NCBI RefSeq assembly: GCF_012272815.1
Contig: NZ_JAAWWL010000001.1
Span: 388,834 to 452,833 of the forward strand
DNA from: Croceivirga thetidis
Lineage (GTDB): Bacteria > Bacteroidota > Bacteroidia > Flavobacteriales > Flavobacteriaceae
DNA: 64,000 nt
Direction of reading: 5' to 3'
The position numbers and the translations under genes were made by a program. Numbering within the stretch: the stretch's first letter is position 1; each line of letters opens with the position of its first letter. Below the pieces are notes generated by a model that did not search any database, was not told where the DNA came from, and was given only the letters and a program-made list of their open reading frames with translations. This document shows positions 36,076 through 45,623 of the stretch, one piece after another.

Positions 36076-38472
36076 ATGCTCAAAGAGTTTCTTCAGGGAT
36101 TTTGGACTTTTACCGCCAGAGTGATACTTAGAAATCGTATCCTAATATTGCTTCTTATTGCAGGGATTACGGTTTTTATGGGTACACAATGGAAATACAT
36201 GAGGTTTTCCAATACCGAAATGAGTGTATTGCCCGATGACCATCCCTCAATAGTCGACTATGATTCCTTTGTGGAATTGTTTGGCCAAGAAGACAATGCC
36301 ATTGTTCTGGCCGTGCAAGACTCCTCCCTTTTTTCAACAGAAAATTTCAACCGTTGGAATAAACTAAGTAAACAGCTGGAAGCAATTCCTGAAGTTGATT
36401 TCGTAGTCTCTGCCGATAACTTGCAAGAGTTAGTAAAGGATCAAGAACAGCAAGAATTCGTACTTGAAGACCTATTTCCTGAACAATTGGAAAATCAAGC
36501 CCAATTAGACTCACTCAAGGGGCATTTGTTCAAAGAATTGCCTTTCTATGAGAATTTGCTCTTCAATACAAAAACAGGTGCACTACGCACAGTAATGTAC
36601 ATGGACCGTGATTTATTGAATCTACCGGTTCGTAATGAGTTCATCTTAAATGACCTTGAAAGTCTGGTCAAAAACTTTGAGGAAGAAACAAATCTTGATG
36701 TTCGTGTTTCCGGAATGCCTTACATACGCACGTGGAATTCAAAAATTATCATTGATGAGATTGGTAACTTCATTCTAGCTGCCTTACTGGTTACTTCAAT
36801 TATATTTTTCTTCTTTTTTAGAAGCTTTAGGGCCACATTTATTTCAATGTGTGTTGTAATAATTGGAGTCATGTGGGCCTTTGGTTTTCTTGGCCTATTT
36901 CAATTTGAGATTACCATTCTAACAGCACTTATCCCCCCGTTGATAATTGTTATCGGTATTCCAAACTGTATTTTCCTTATCAATAAATACCAGCAAGAAG
37001 TGAAAAAACATGGGAATCAAGCGCTTTCCCTCCAGCGGGTTATTTCAAAAATTGGAAACGCTACCTTGATGACCAACGTAACCACTGCGTCTGGTTTTGC
37101 CACGTTTATGATTCTTGATAGTGATTTGTTAAGGGAATTTGGTGTAGTAGCCTCCATTAACATCCTCTGTATTTTCGTCCTGTCTCTGATGATTATTCCT
37201 ATTATCTATAGCTTTATGCCGCTGCCAAAAGACAAGCATCTAAAACACTTGAACAAAAAATGGATTGATTTTTTTGTGAATTGGATGGAGCGTATGGTAC
37301 GAGATCATCGAATCGCGGTTTACATTGTTTCAATTGCAACTCTTGTCTTAAGTATTATTGGAATATATCAAATTGAAATTACAGGCAGCCGAATTGAAGA
37401 CCTACCGAAAAACGCGAAGTTTTTTGAAGATATCCGTTTCTTCGAAAAGGAGTTTGGTGGTATTATGCCAGTTGAAATCGTTGTTGATACCAAACGCAAA
37501 AATGGAATCTTAAAACCTGCCACTCTAAGGCGAATGGACCAGCTTGGGCAGGAAATTGAAGAAACACCAGAATTATCGAAGCCTGTTTCCGTAGTTAATT
37601 TGGTTAAATACTCAAAGCAAGCTTTTTACAACGGAATTCCAAAGTACTATCAATTGCCCACTTCACAGGAAAATACATTCATTATGGATGTAGCTAAAAA
37701 TTCTGCTGGCAATGGTAATCTATTGGAGAGTTTTGTTGATACAACTGGTCAAATTGCCCGGATAAGTACCTTCATGCGAGATGTTAAAACCACTCGTATG
37801 GAAGAGTTGGAAAGGGATTTGTTAAAATCCATAAATAAAATTTTTCCGAGCGAAAGGTATAATGTCTACATGACCGGAAAAGCTCTGCTATTTCTTAAAG
37901 GGACTAAATATTTGGTCAATAATCTTTTACTTTCATTGGCTTTGGCAATTGGGTTGATTTCATTGTTCATGGCTTACCTTTTCAGGTCATTTAAAATGAT
38001 TGCCATATCCCTTGTACCAAACTTATTACCCTTGGTTATAACCGCAGGTTTAATGGGTTATCTTGGTGTTCCAATAAAACCATCTACAATATTGGTTTTC
38101 AGTATAGCTTTTGGTATATCGGTAGATGATACCATTCATTTTTTAGCGAAATATAGACAGGAGCTTGTTGCAAATCGATGGCAAATTAAAAAGTCAGTTT
38201 ACAATGCTTTGCGTGAGACCGGTGTGAGTATGTTCTACACTTCCATAGTGCTATTTTTTGGATTTTCGGTATTTATCATTTCAAGTTTTGGTGGCACCCA
38301 AGCTTTAGGAGGATTGGTTTCAGCAACACTTTTATTTGCAATGCTTTCCAACTTAATCCTACTTCCTTCGTTGCTATTATCATTGGAAAGAAATATCGCC
38401 AACAAAAAGACACTTAAAAAACCACAAATTGATGTACTTCCGGTACAGGACGAAACCGTTGAAAACAATTAG
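36076..38472 (+). CDS. RND superfamily (MMPL/HpnN-type) transporter
   Basis: The 798-residue inner-membrane protein has the two-fold RND layout: one membrane helix, a large periplasmic loop, five helices, then the same again. TVFMGTQWKYMRFSNTEMSV begins loop 1. The helix bundles include LTALIPPLIIVIGIPNCIFL and, in the second half, STILVFSIAFGISVDDTIHF, with the acidic pair (DD) expected in a proton-relay helix. Members export lipids, hopanoids or other hydrophobic compounds; the substrate is unknown. It stands between frr and asnS with its own -7 box. Confidence 0.92.
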   Translation: MLKEFLQGFWTFTARVILRNRILILLLIAGITVFMGTQWKYMRFSNTEMSVLPDDHPSIVDYDSFVELFGQEDNAIVLAVQDSSLFSTENFNRWNKLSKQLEAIPEVDFVVSADNLQELVKDQEQQEFVLEDLFPEQLENQAQLDSLKGHLFKELPFYENLLFNTKTGALRTVMYMDRDLLNLPVRNEFILNDLESLVKNFEEETNLDVRVSGMPYIRTWNSKIIIDEIGNFILAALLVTSIIFFFFFRSFRATFISMCVVIIGVMWAFGFLGLFQFEITILTALIPPLIIVIGIPNCIFLINKYQQEVKKHGNQALSLQRVISKIGNATLMTNVTTASGFATFMILDSDLLREFGVVASINILCIFVLSLMIIPIIYSFMPLPKDKHLKHLNKKWIDFFVNWMERMVRDHRIAVYIVSIATLVLSIIGIYQIEITGSRIEDLPKNAKFFEDIRFFEKEFGGIMPVEIVVDTKRKNGILKPATLRRMDQLGQEIEETPELSKPVSVVNLVKYSKQAFYNGIPKYYQLPTSQENTFIMDVAKNSAGNGNLLESFVDTTGQIARISTFMRDVKTTRMEELERDLLKSINKIFPSERYNVYMTGKALLFLKGTKYLVNNLLLSLALAIGLISLFMAYLFRSFKMIAISLVPNLLPLVITAGLMGYLGVPIKPSTILVFSIAFGISVDDTIHFLAKYRQELVANRWQIKKSVYNALRETGVSMFYTSIVLFFGFSVFIISSFGGTQALGGLVSATLLFAMLSNLILLPSLLLSLERNIANKKTLKKPQIDVLPVQDETVENN

Positions 38473-38512
38473 TTTTTAGTTGATTTTAGCTTTTCCTACC
38501 ACATCAAAAAAC

Positions 38513-38520
38513 TATCTTTG
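38513..38520 (+). promoter_or_regulatory. -7 box upstream of asnS
   Basis: TATCTTTG matches TAnnTTTG and lies 25 bases before the asnS ATG. The sequence 19-20 bp upstream is T-rich (CTTTTC) without a clean TTTG. Confidence 0.5.
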
Positions 38521-38545
38521 AATCTTTAAAAATTAATCGGCAAAA

Positions 38546-39979
38546 ATGGCGCAAATTTCAATACAACAGCTTTTGGTTACTGAACCAAAATCACAGGATG
38601 TTGAAGTAAACGGATGGGTTAAAACATTTCGAAGCAACAGATTTATTGCTTTGAATGATGGTTCTACCATCAATAACATTCAATGTGTAGTTGATTTTGA
38701 GAATTTTGATGAAAAAACCATCAAGGCCATTAACACAGGTGCTGCCCTTAATATCAAAGGCAAGTTGATTGAAAGTCAAGGTAAGGGTCAAGACGTTGAA
38801 ATTGTGGTTGAGGAGATTTATGTTCACGGAGCAGCTGACCCTGAAAGTTATCCGATTCAGCCTAAAAAGCATTCCCTTGAATTTTTGCGTGAGAAGGCAC
38901 ATCTTCGTGTTCGCACCAATACCTTCTCTGCGATAATGCGCTTACGTTCCGCACTAGCTTTTGCAGTTCATGATTATTTTCAGAGAAACGGCTTTTATTA
39001 CTTTCATGCCCCTATAATTACTGGGTCTGATGCCGAAGGTGCTGGAGAAATGTTCAGGGTAACCACTTTGGATGAAAAAAATCCACCGCTGACAGAAGAG
39101 GGTCGTGTAAACTATAAAGAAGATTTCTTCGGAAAAGAAACCAACTTAACCGTTTCGGGTCAGTTAGAAGCTGAGGCCTATGCCATGGGATTGGGAAAAG
39201 TTTACACTTTTGGACCAACCTTTAGGGCTGAAAATTCAAATACCTCAAGGCACTTAGCTGAATTTTGGATGATAGAGCCAGAGATGGCTTTCTATGATTT
39301 GAGCATGAATATGGATTTGGCCGAAGATTTCATTAAATCCGTCTTACGCTATGTATTAGAGCATTGTAAGGATGATTTAAAGTTCTTAGAAAAACGTCTG
39401 TTAGACGAAGAGAAAACAAAGCCCCAAGCCGAGCGTAGTGAAATGGCACTTATTGAAAAACTGAGATTTGTTGTGGATAATAACTTCAAAAGGGTAACCT
39501 ATACGGAAGCCATTGACATTCTTAGAAACAGTAAACCCAATAAAAAGAAAAAGTTTGAATATCCTATTGATGAATGGGGGGCCGATCTACAAAGCGAACA
39601 TGAACGGTTTTTAGTTGAAAAACACTTTAAATGCCCAGTTATTCTTTTTGATTATCCAGCAAAAATAAAGGCATTTTATATGCGATTAAATGAGGATGGA
39701 AAGACCGTAAGGGCCATGGATGTCCTTTTTCCTGGTATTGGCGAAATTGTAGGTGGTTCCCAAAGAGAAGAAAGACTTGAGGTACTACAACAAAAAATGG
39801 CTGATCTGGGTATTGAGGAAGAGGAGCTTTGGTGGTATCTAGAATTACGAAAATTTGGTACTGCCGTTCATAGCGGATTTGGTCTTGGTTTCGAACGTTT
39901 GGTCTTATTTGTTACGGGTATGGGAAATATTAGAGATGTAATTCCATTTCCAAGAACACCACAAAATGCTTCCTTTTAG
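38546..39979 (+). CDS. asnS: Asparaginyl-tRNA synthetase
   Basis: Class IIb synthetase, 477 residues. An N-terminal OB-fold (VNGWVKTFRSNRFIALNDGS) binds the anticodon. The catalytic core includes motif 2 (TFRAENSNTSRHLAEFWMIE), preceded by GQLEAEAYAMGLGKVYTFGP, and motif 3 (GFGLGFERLVLFVTGMGNIR). The HLAEFWMIEPE stretch and the length favour Asn over Asp specificity. Followed by rpoN after 25 bp. Confidence 0.97.
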   Translation: MAQISIQQLLVTEPKSQDVEVNGWVKTFRSNRFIALNDGSTINNIQCVVDFENFDEKTIKAINTGAALNIKGKLIESQGKGQDVEIVVEEIYVHGAADPESYPIQPKKHSLEFLREKAHLRVRTNTFSAIMRLRSALAFAVHDYFQRNGFYYFHAPIITGSDAEGAGEMFRVTTLDEKNPPLTEEGRVNYKEDFFGKETNLTVSGQLEAEAYAMGLGKVYTFGPTFRAENSNTSRHLAEFWMIEPEMAFYDLSMNMDLAEDFIKSVLRYVLEHCKDDLKFLEKRLLDEEKTKPQAERSEMALIEKLRFVVDNNFKRVTYTEAIDILRNSKPNKKKKFEYPIDEWGADLQSEHERFLVEKHFKCPVILFDYPAKIKAFYMRLNEDGKTVRAMDVLFPGIGEIVGGSQREERLEVLQQKMADLGIEEEELWWYLELRKFGTAVHSGFGLGFERLVLFVTGMGNIRDVIPFPRTPQNASF

Positions 39980-40004
39980 TCGAATTACTTAACTTTAAGT
40001 TGCC

Positions 40005-41465
40005 ATGTTAAAGCAACACCTTCAGTTTAAACTTTCACAAAAGCTATCTCCTCAGCAAATACAGTTGATGAAGTTAATTCAATTGCCAACTCAGGCATTT
40101 GAACAGCGATTGAAACAAGAGCTCGAAGAAAACCCTGCCTTGGAAAGCGGAAAGGATAAATCCGATGAATTCAACGATGAATATGGGGACGATGCATTTG
40201 ATGATAGTGTTGATAATGAGTCGATAAGTACAGAAGATATCAATATTGATGATTATTTGAGTGATGATGAGATTCCTGATTATCGTACCCATGCAAATAA
40301 TTATTCTTCCGATGATGAAGAAAAGAGTGTTCCTTACGCCGCGGGTATTTCGTTCAATCAATACCTATTGAATCAATTAACCACCGTTTATTTGGATGAT
40401 GAAGAATGGGGTATAGCCGAATTTTTGGTGGGCAGTGTTGACGAAAGTGGTTATATCAGAAGGCCATTAAGTGATATTACCGATGACTTGGCCTTTACTC
40501 AAAATATTTATACCGAAGAAAGTGTTGTAGAAAAGGTCTTGAAGACGGTCCAAGAATTGGACCCACCGGGTGTTGCAGCACGCTCTTTGGAAGAATGTTT
40601 GGTACTACAATTAAGACGTAAAAATTCTTCACCCGAAGTAGAATTGGCCATTGAAATTCTCGAAAAGTCATTCGAACAATTCAGCAAGAAGCATTACAAA
40701 AAGCTCATTCAAAAGTTCGATGTTTCGGAGGAAGAGCTTAAAGAGGCCATTTCTGAAATTGAAAAATTGAATCCAAAACCAGGAGGTTCCTATTCAGGGA
40801 ATAACAGAATTGTGGAACATGTTGTGCCTGATTTTTCAATAAAAATCGTTGATGGTGAATTGGATTTGACCCTGAACGGACGTAACGCCCCAGAATTACA
40901 TGTATCCAAAGACTACAGCAACATGCTTAAGGGATACAAAGAGGCCAAAGAAAAGTCAAAACAACAAAAAGATACTGTACTCTTCATTAAGCAGAAACTA
41001 GATGCTGCAAAATGGTTCATTGATGCAATTAAACAGCGTCAACAAACGCTATTTGTTACAATGAGTACCATCATGAACCATCAACAGGAATATTTTTTAA
41101 CCGGTGATGAGCGCAAGCTTAAACCAATGATACTTAAAGATATTGCTGACAAAATCGAAATGGACGTTTCAACAGTTTCGAGAGTTGCAAATAGTAAATA
41201 TGTTGACACTCCTTACGGGACTAAACTGATAAAAGAGTTCTTTTCTGAGTCAATGAAGAATGAACAGGGTGAAGATGTTTCAACTCGCGAGATCAAGAAA
41301 ATACTGGAGACCCTGATTCGTGACGAGCTAAAGAAAAAGCCACTTACAGACGACAAATTGGCTAAAATGCTAAAGGAAAAAGGGTATCCGATTGCAAGGA
41401 GGACAGTTGCGAAATATAGGGAACAATTGGGTATACCTGTTGCAAGGCTCAGAAAGGAAATCTGA
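40005..41465 (+). CDS. rpoN: RNA polymerase sigma-54 factor
   Basis: Alternative sigma factor for -24/-12 promoters, which needs an AAA+ activator. The product is 486 residues. Region I is Gln/Leu-rich (FKLSQKLSPQQIQLMKLIQL), region II is acidic (about 50-110), and the core-binding and HTH parts (KDIADKIEMDVSTVSRVANS) follow. The RpoN box is ARRTVAKYRE near the C-terminus. The TGA stop overlaps the ATG of the next gene by one base (TGATG), so the two are translationally coupled. Confidence 0.97.
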   Translation: MLKQHLQFKLSQKLSPQQIQLMKLIQLPTQAFEQRLKQELEENPALESGKDKSDEFNDEYGDDAFDDSVDNESISTEDINIDDYLSDDEIPDYRTHANNYSSDDEEKSVPYAAGISFNQYLLNQLTTVYLDDEEWGIAEFLVGSVDESGYIRRPLSDITDDLAFTQNIYTEESVVEKVLKTVQELDPPGVAARSLEECLVLQLRRKNSSPEVELAIEILEKSFEQFSKKHYKKLIQKFDVSEEELKEAISEIEKLNPKPGGSYSGNNRIVEHVVPDFSIKIVDGELDLTLNGRNAPELHVSKDYSNMLKGYKEAKEKSKQQKDTVLFIKQKLDAAKWFIDAIKQRQQTLFVTMSTIMNHQQEYFLTGDERKLKPMILKDIADKIEMDVSTVSRVANSKYVDTPYGTKLIKEFFSESMKNEQGEDVSTREIKKILETLIRDELKKKPLTDDKLAKMLKEKGYPIARRTVAKYREQLGIPVARLRKEI

Positions 41466-42070
41466 TGCAACATTTAATCAGACTATTCTCCTATATTTTC
41501 CACCCATTGTTTATTCCTTTTGGTGGAACCCTAGCCTATTTTCTGACTGCTCCAAGGGATTTTCAGGAAGAGAGTGAACTCAGTTATCTACTTCCAATTT
41601 TTATATTGACGGTTATCGTTCCAATTCTTTTTTACTTTATTCTAAGAAATCTCAAACTAATAAGTACCATTTTTGCCCCAACGCTTCAAGAAAGAAAATT
41701 TCCATTACTACTAAGTTTGATTTTATACTTTACAGTGCTTTTTAAAATTATTCCACAATATCAGGCTCCTGAGCTATATTTTTATTTTTTAGGGCTTATC
41801 CTAGCTTCCTTAGCAACACTGTTATTAATTTATTTTAAGGTGAAAGCAAGTATTCATCTTTTAGGTATGGGTAGCCTTCTTTTCTTCTTAATTGCACTTA
41901 GTATCAATTTCGAAATCAATATAACGATAGCTTTAAGCTTATTTACACTTGCCACTGGATTGGTAACCTCTTCCCGCCTATTCATGAAGGCGCACACTAA
42001 AGGAGAACTTCTTGTAGGCTTTTTGATTGGTTTGTTTTCGCAACTTTTATTGGTACAGTTCTGGCTATAG
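41465..42070 (+). CDS. Polytopic membrane protein with partial PAP2 phosphatase signature
   Basis: The 201-residue product has about six hydrophobic segments. The C-terminal part reads KASIHLLGMG (about 127-136) and SRLFMKAHTKGE (170-181), which follows the PAP2 pattern KxSxH...SR-x5-H-x3-D with Glu181 replacing Asp; a KxxxxxxRP first motif is not seen. It may be a divergent or inactive member of the lipid phosphatase family. Translationally coupled to rpoN by a 1-base overlap and convergent with the next gene (6-bp overlap). Confidence 0.75.
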   Translation: MQHLIRLFSYIFHPLFIPFGGTLAYFLTAPRDFQEESELSYLLPIFILTVIVPILFYFILRNLKLISTIFAPTLQERKFPLLLSLILYFTVLFKIIPQYQAPELYFYFLGLILASLATLLLIYFKVKASIHLLGMGSLLFFLIALSINFEINITIALSLFTLATGLVTSSRLFMKAHTKGELLVGFLIGLFSQLLLVQFWL

Positions 42071-42751
42071 AATGTAGAAAATCAATCCAACTCGAAATAC
42101 ATTCATATTATTTTCTTGTGAATTAAAAGATACCCCATCTTTGAGAATTGGGTTTAACTCATAGTATAGGTGAATATTAAATGTATTGTATCCAAAATTT
42201 AGCATTAGACCATAATTCCATTGCCTTATGTCATCATTTGTAAATGAATCGGAACCATTTTCATTTACAAACTTTGAGGTTCTTGCAAAATTATAATTGA
42301 TTTTACCACCCGCGTAGATTCGCCAGAACTTATAATCAATGGCGTTGGAAGTTCGCCAGCGAATCTCAATTGGGAATTCAATGGCATGGGTTCCCAGTTT
42401 ACTTCTGTCAAATGAAACGGTGGGTATATCATAGGTTATTCCGTTTTCGTTTGAGGTCGCTTGAATGTTGGTATAATATGAATTTGTAGCGTAACCTACA
42501 CCAAGGGCAAAACCAAAATTTCTTTTTTCATTAACGGGAATATCCTTAATAAAGCCAAGTTGCAGGTTATACGAAAGATTACGCTGAATCACTCCGTCTG
42601 GCCTATTCAAAATGCCGTTATAAGCCAAACCAGCATAGAACTGGTCTTCTAAGTAATTGGTATCAATATACGTTTCGTCTTCATCAAAATCCTGGGCAAA
42701 CGAGAAAAAAGAAACAAAACAAAAAAAAGCTAGGACGGACTTTTTCATCAA
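42065..42751 (-). CDS. Outer-membrane beta-barrel protein (porin-family/PorT-like)
   Basis: The 228-residue product has a signal peptide (ending near FSFAQD) followed by about eight amphipathic strands, such as FYAGLAYNGIL, NLSYNLQLGFIKDIPV, NFGFALGVGY and WNYGLMLNFGYNTFNIHLYY, and a C-terminal VGLIFYIL. It looks like the OMP_b-brl_2 family of Bacteroidota. It lies 9 bp after an ExbD gene, suggesting it works with, or is expressed with, the proton-driven ExbB/ExbD system. Confidence 0.82.
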   Translation of the reverse strand: MMKKSVLAFFCFVSFFSFAQDFDEDETYIDTNYLEDQFYAGLAYNGILNRPDGVIQRNLSYNLQLGFIKDIPVNEKRNFGFALGVGYATNSYYTNIQATSNENGITYDIPTVSFDRSKLGTHAIEFPIEIRWRTSNAIDYKFWRIYAGGKINYNFARTSKFVNENGSDSFTNDDIRQWNYGLMLNFGYNTFNIHLYYELNPILKDGVSFNSQENNMNVFRVGLIFYIL

Positions 42752-42760
42752 TCCAAAATA

Positions 42761-43216
42761 CTAAAAAACATTCCCATCAACTACGGTATAATTTATTTTC
42801 AAGAGGTTTATTTCGCGAAGTTGTTCCTTAATGTCGTTGATTAAGCCCATATTCACTTTTTTATCTGCCTTCAATGATACAATTGCCACTTTATGTAATT
42901 CTTCTGGAATTTCAGATAGAGCGATTAATGCTGCATGATTCAATTCATCAATATTAACTATCTGCGTTCCCATTTGAATCTGAAAATAATCAACTTTACT
43001 ATTCTTTACTTTGCCAACAAAAATCTCAATAACCCTATCTTTTTTGCTCAGTTTTTCGGTTTCATTTGCCATTGGCAAAGAATTCTCCACCAATAACTCT
43101 TCATTCTTTATTGTTGTGACGGTCATGAAAAAGAACAATAGCATAAAGACAATATCGGGCAGAGAAGCAGTTGAAATAGCAGGATTGTTCCTATTCCGAT
43201 TTCTAAAATTTCCCAT
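42761..43216 (-). CDS. ExbD/TolR family protein, short type, second copy
   Basis: The 151-residue product is an inner-membrane protein with one N-terminal helix carrying the proton-relay Asp (STASLPDIVFMLLFFFMTVT) and a small periplasmic domain that ends INLLKINYTVVDGNVF. It is closely similar in layout and helix sequence to the gene at 44020, so it is the duplicate of that gene. It follows the long-type ExbD copy by 2 bp. Confidence 0.92.
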   Translation of the reverse strand: MGNFRNRNRNNPAISTASLPDIVFMLLFFFMTVTTIKNEELLVENSLPMANETEKLSKKDRVIEIFVGKVKNSKVDYFQIQMGTQIVNIDELNHAALIALSEIPEELHKVAIVSLKADKKVNMGLINDIKEQLREINLLKINYTVVDGNVF

Positions 43217-43218
43217 AC

Positions 43219-43842
43219 TTATTTATTTTGATTGGTTATTTGAGTTTCAACTATTTTTTGTGGGTACATATTCCTTAGCAGTTCTATTTTCTCCTTTAAT
43301 TGATTTCTTTCCTGAACTTTCATCTTATCAGAATCATAAGATTCCAACATTGTGGTGTAACGTATACCAAACTTTTTTAAAGCCTCTCTATCCCTTAATT
43401 CATTATAGGCGCCAACCACTTCGTTTTGTACAGCTACATAAGCAGCGTAGCTTGTTTTTCTATTGGTATTGATCGCAATTATAGCTTTATCTGGATTATC
43501 AGAAGATTCTGTGCTACGTGCACCCAAACAATAAGAACATGCCGCAATATTACCTAGTTGAATACCTCCATTATCAATAAAATCCTTTACTGAATTTCTA
43601 AGGTCATTTAAGGAGACCAACTCTCCTTCAACCAAAAGTTCATCTTCTAGGTTTAAACTTATCTCAAAGAGATTTCGTTGATGGATTTCAATTAGTGGAA
43701 CAGGATTTTTATTTGGCAACAGTCTATTCAAACCCTTTTCGGTTTCAATAGATGCCGTGACCAAAAAGAAAATTAAAAGTAAAAATGCAATGTCTGCCAT
43801 TGAGCCGGCATTTACTTCTTGTGAGTCTCTTCTGCTTCTCAT
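43219..43842 (-). CDS. ExbD/TolR family protein, long type with CSYC motif, second copy
   Basis: The ATG at 43842 (MRSRRDSQEVNAGSMADIAF) is chosen over an upstream frame beginning at 43920 because it aligns with the paralogue start MPRRKGAPEVNAGSMADIAF. The 207-residue product has a helix with ADIAFLLLIFFLVT (proton-relay Asp) and a periplasmic domain with an unusual Cys pair in AACSYCLGAR, then DNPDKAIIAINTNRKTSY and VQNEVVGAYNELRDREALKK. It heads the downstream transcript after a terminator. Confidence 0.9.
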   Translation of the reverse strand: MRSRRDSQEVNAGSMADIAFLLLIFFLVTASIETEKGLNRLLPNKNPVPLIEIHQRNLFEISLNLEDELLVEGELVSLNDLRNSVKDFIDNGGIQLGNIAACSYCLGARSTESSDNPDKAIIAINTNRKTSYAAYVAVQNEVVGAYNELRDREALKKFGIRYTTMLESYDSDKMKVQERNQLKEKIELLRNMYPQKIVETQITNQNK

Positions 43843-43970
43843 AAACTTTGATTTACAAGAAACAAGTACACTAAATAATAAGAGAGAATAAACTAGGAAA
43901 GAGTTAACAGGTGGTTTCAATGAGTAAACCTACCCAAGAATAGTTGGAAACCAATGTTCCCAAAAAAAGA

Positions 43971-43995
43971 AACCCTGAACAAGATGTTCAGGGTT
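43971..43995 (-). terminator. Intrinsic terminator between the two ExbD pairs
   Basis: AACCCTGAAC / GTTCAGGGTT, 10-bp stem with AAGAT loop, followed on the minus strand by TTTCTTTTTTT. It separates the exbB-exbD-exbD transcript from the second ExbD pair. Confidence 0.85.
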
Positions 43996-44019
43996 TTATC
44001 GAATATATCGAAAAGTATC

Positions 44020-44502
44020 CTAATTCAAATTATTGAATGCATCACCATCATAGGTGGTATAATTCACCTTCAGGGCATTCACTTTACGAAGTTCTTGCTT
44101 AATGTCTGATATTAGACCCATATTGGCCTCCTTATCAACTTTAAGAGAAGTTGTCAAAACGTTCTGAAGTTCTTGTGGCTTTTTAGCTCTTTCAGCCAAG
44201 ATATAAGATCCAACTTCACCAACATCAGCAAACTTATCGTTTAACTGAATCTTTGGCTCAGAACCATAAACACTTTGATATTCTTGGGTTGGTTTACCTA
44301 CATAAATGTAAATAACCCTATCCTTCTTCTCCAACTTCTTGATTTCACTCGCATTAGGCAATGTATTCTGCACCAATAGCGAACTATCCTTCATTGTGGT
44401 AACTGTCATAAAAAAGAACAGAAGCATGAACACAATATCCGGAAGTGATGCGGTGGAAACAGCAGGTAAATCTCCGTCTTTCTTTTTTGCAAACTTTGCC
44501 AT
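44020..44502 (-). CDS. exbD: ExbD/TolR family protein, short type
   Basis: The 160-residue product is a single-helix inner-membrane protein. STASLPDIVFMLLFFFMTVT contains the conserved membrane Asp; the C-terminus KVNALKVNYTTYDGDAFNN matches the paralogue at 42761. Partner of ExbB in coupling the proton gradient to TonB-dependent transport. It follows the long-type ExbD after 12 bp and precedes a terminator. Confidence 0.93.
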   Translation of the reverse strand: MAKFAKKKDGDLPAVSTASLPDIVFMLLFFFMTVTTMKDSSLLVQNTLPNASEIKKLEKKDRVIYIYVGKPTQEYQSVYGSEPKIQLNDKFADVGEVGSYILAERAKKPQELQNVLTTSLKVDKEANMGLISDIKQELRKVNALKVNYTTYDGDAFNNLN

Positions 44503-44514
44503 TCTTTTTAATAT

Positions 44515-45135
44515 TTAGTTTCTTGAGGTTTCAGCCTCTGATAGTTTTTGTGGAAATAAATCCTGTATCCTCTTCACCTTGTCCTTCAAATCGTCACGGA
44601 CAGAAGAAGGCGTTTCAGGATTTAAATATAATCCCTCCATTTCTGTGAAATCCCTTCCGTATAGACGTTGCGCTTCCCTATTTCGTAGATCATTGTAGGC
44701 ACCCACCAATTCATTTTGAACTGTAATGTAAGTACTGTACTTAGTTTCACGATCGTTCTTTAGCGAAATAATTGCCTTGCCAGGATTGTCAGAAGAATTG
44801 GCATCTCTCTTTCCTTGGCAATAACTACAATAGTCCGGACTTCCTGAAGCGGCTCCGCCGTTGTCTAAAAATCCCATAGCAGCTTCACGCAGGTTTTTGA
44901 TATCCATCAACTCCTCCTCTACTAACAATTGCCCACTACGGTTAATGTTAACTGTGAAGATGTTTTTCTGCTTAATAACTACATCCTCTTCTGGCGGCTC
45001 CATTGGAGGCAACATTCTATCCAGTCCGGCATCAGTCTCAATGGTAGTGGTTACCAAAAAGAAGATGAGGAGAAGAAAGGCAATGTCTGCCATGGATCCC
45101 GCATTTACTTCTGGTGCTCCTTTTCTTCTAGGCAT
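44515..45135 (-). CDS. exbD: ExbD/TolR family protein, long type with CSYC motif
   Basis: The 206-residue product has GSMADIAFLLLIFFLVTTTI as the membrane helix with the proton-relay Asp, RMLPPMEPPEED as a proline-rich linker, and a periplasmic domain with the pair of cysteines in DYCSYCQGKR, absent from classical ExbD. AIISLKNDRETKYSTYITVQ and LVGAYNDLRNREAQRLYG are shared with the copy at 43219. It is 11 bp downstream of a small membrane-protein gene in the exbB operon. Confidence 0.93.
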   Translation of the reverse strand: MPRRKGAPEVNAGSMADIAFLLLIFFLVTTTIETDAGLDRMLPPMEPPEEDVVIKQKNIFTVNINRSGQLLVEEELMDIKNLREAAMGFLDNGGAASGSPDYCSYCQGKRDANSSDNPGKAIISLKNDRETKYSTYITVQNELVGAYNDLRNREAQRLYGRDFTEMEGLYLNPETPSSVRDDLKDKVKRIQDLFPQKLSEAETSRN

Positions 45136-45146
45136 ATTATGAGTTT

Positions 45147-45593
45147 TTAACGTCCAAAAATTTTCTTCACACCAGGTAATACCATTAGTACTACTGCAAG
45201 GACCACCATTATAAAGAATACATTCAATAGCATTCCAATGGTTTTTACAGTTGAAGCTTCTGGCTGAATGTCTTTGCCTGCAAAAGTGTTTACAACGGCA
45301 TCCGCTTCCTCACCACTTGAAAGGGCATATCCAATAATGAACATAACTACCAAACCTCCAAGTGCAAAGAGCGCTTTCTTTAGACCACCTGGAGTGGTCA
45401 ACATTTTCTTAAGCCCAAAGAACAATGCAGTAACAGCAGCAAAAATGAGTAGAATCCACATTAATAAAAACATAACGTTTATTCCTGTGCTGTTGGCCGC
45501 GTTTGGATCATCCGGACTAGGCATCATAAAGAAGCACATAATCGCAGCAATCACGCCAATTACGACAAGTACTATTTTTAATATTTTTTGCAT
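45147..45593 (-). CDS. Small polytopic membrane protein in the exbB operon
   Basis: Unrecognised 148-residue protein with about four hydrophobic segments (LKIVLVVIGVIAAIMCFFMM, INVMFLLMWILLIFAAVTAL, FALGGLVVMFIIGYALSS and VFFIMVVLAVVLMVLPGVK). A polar loop, GEEADAVVNTFAGKDIQPEA, lies between the third and fourth. Position between exbB and exbD, with gaps of 30 and 11 bp, implies a role in the same energy-transducing complex or its assembly. Confidence 0.8.
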   Translation of the reverse strand: MQKILKIVLVVIGVIAAIMCFFMMPSPDDPNAANSTGINVMFLLMWILLIFAAVTALFFGLKKMLTTPGGLKKALFALGGLVVMFIIGYALSSGEEADAVVNTFAGKDIQPEASTVKTIGMLLNVFFIMVVLAVVLMVLPGVKKIFGR

Positions 45594-45623
45594 AATACGA
45601 TAGTTTAAAGATTACGTTTAGAA

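Noticed and set aside
42065..42751. Type IX secretion component PorT
   Set aside because: The barrel is PorT-like in size, but the context is an ExbD operon and no PorT-specific feature could be confirmed; kept as a general outer-membrane barrel.
43843..43920. Extended N-terminus of the second long ExbD, with a lipoprotein-like segment
   Set aside because: The paralogue starts at the position equivalent to 43842, and an extra signal segment would conflict with the ExbD membrane helix.
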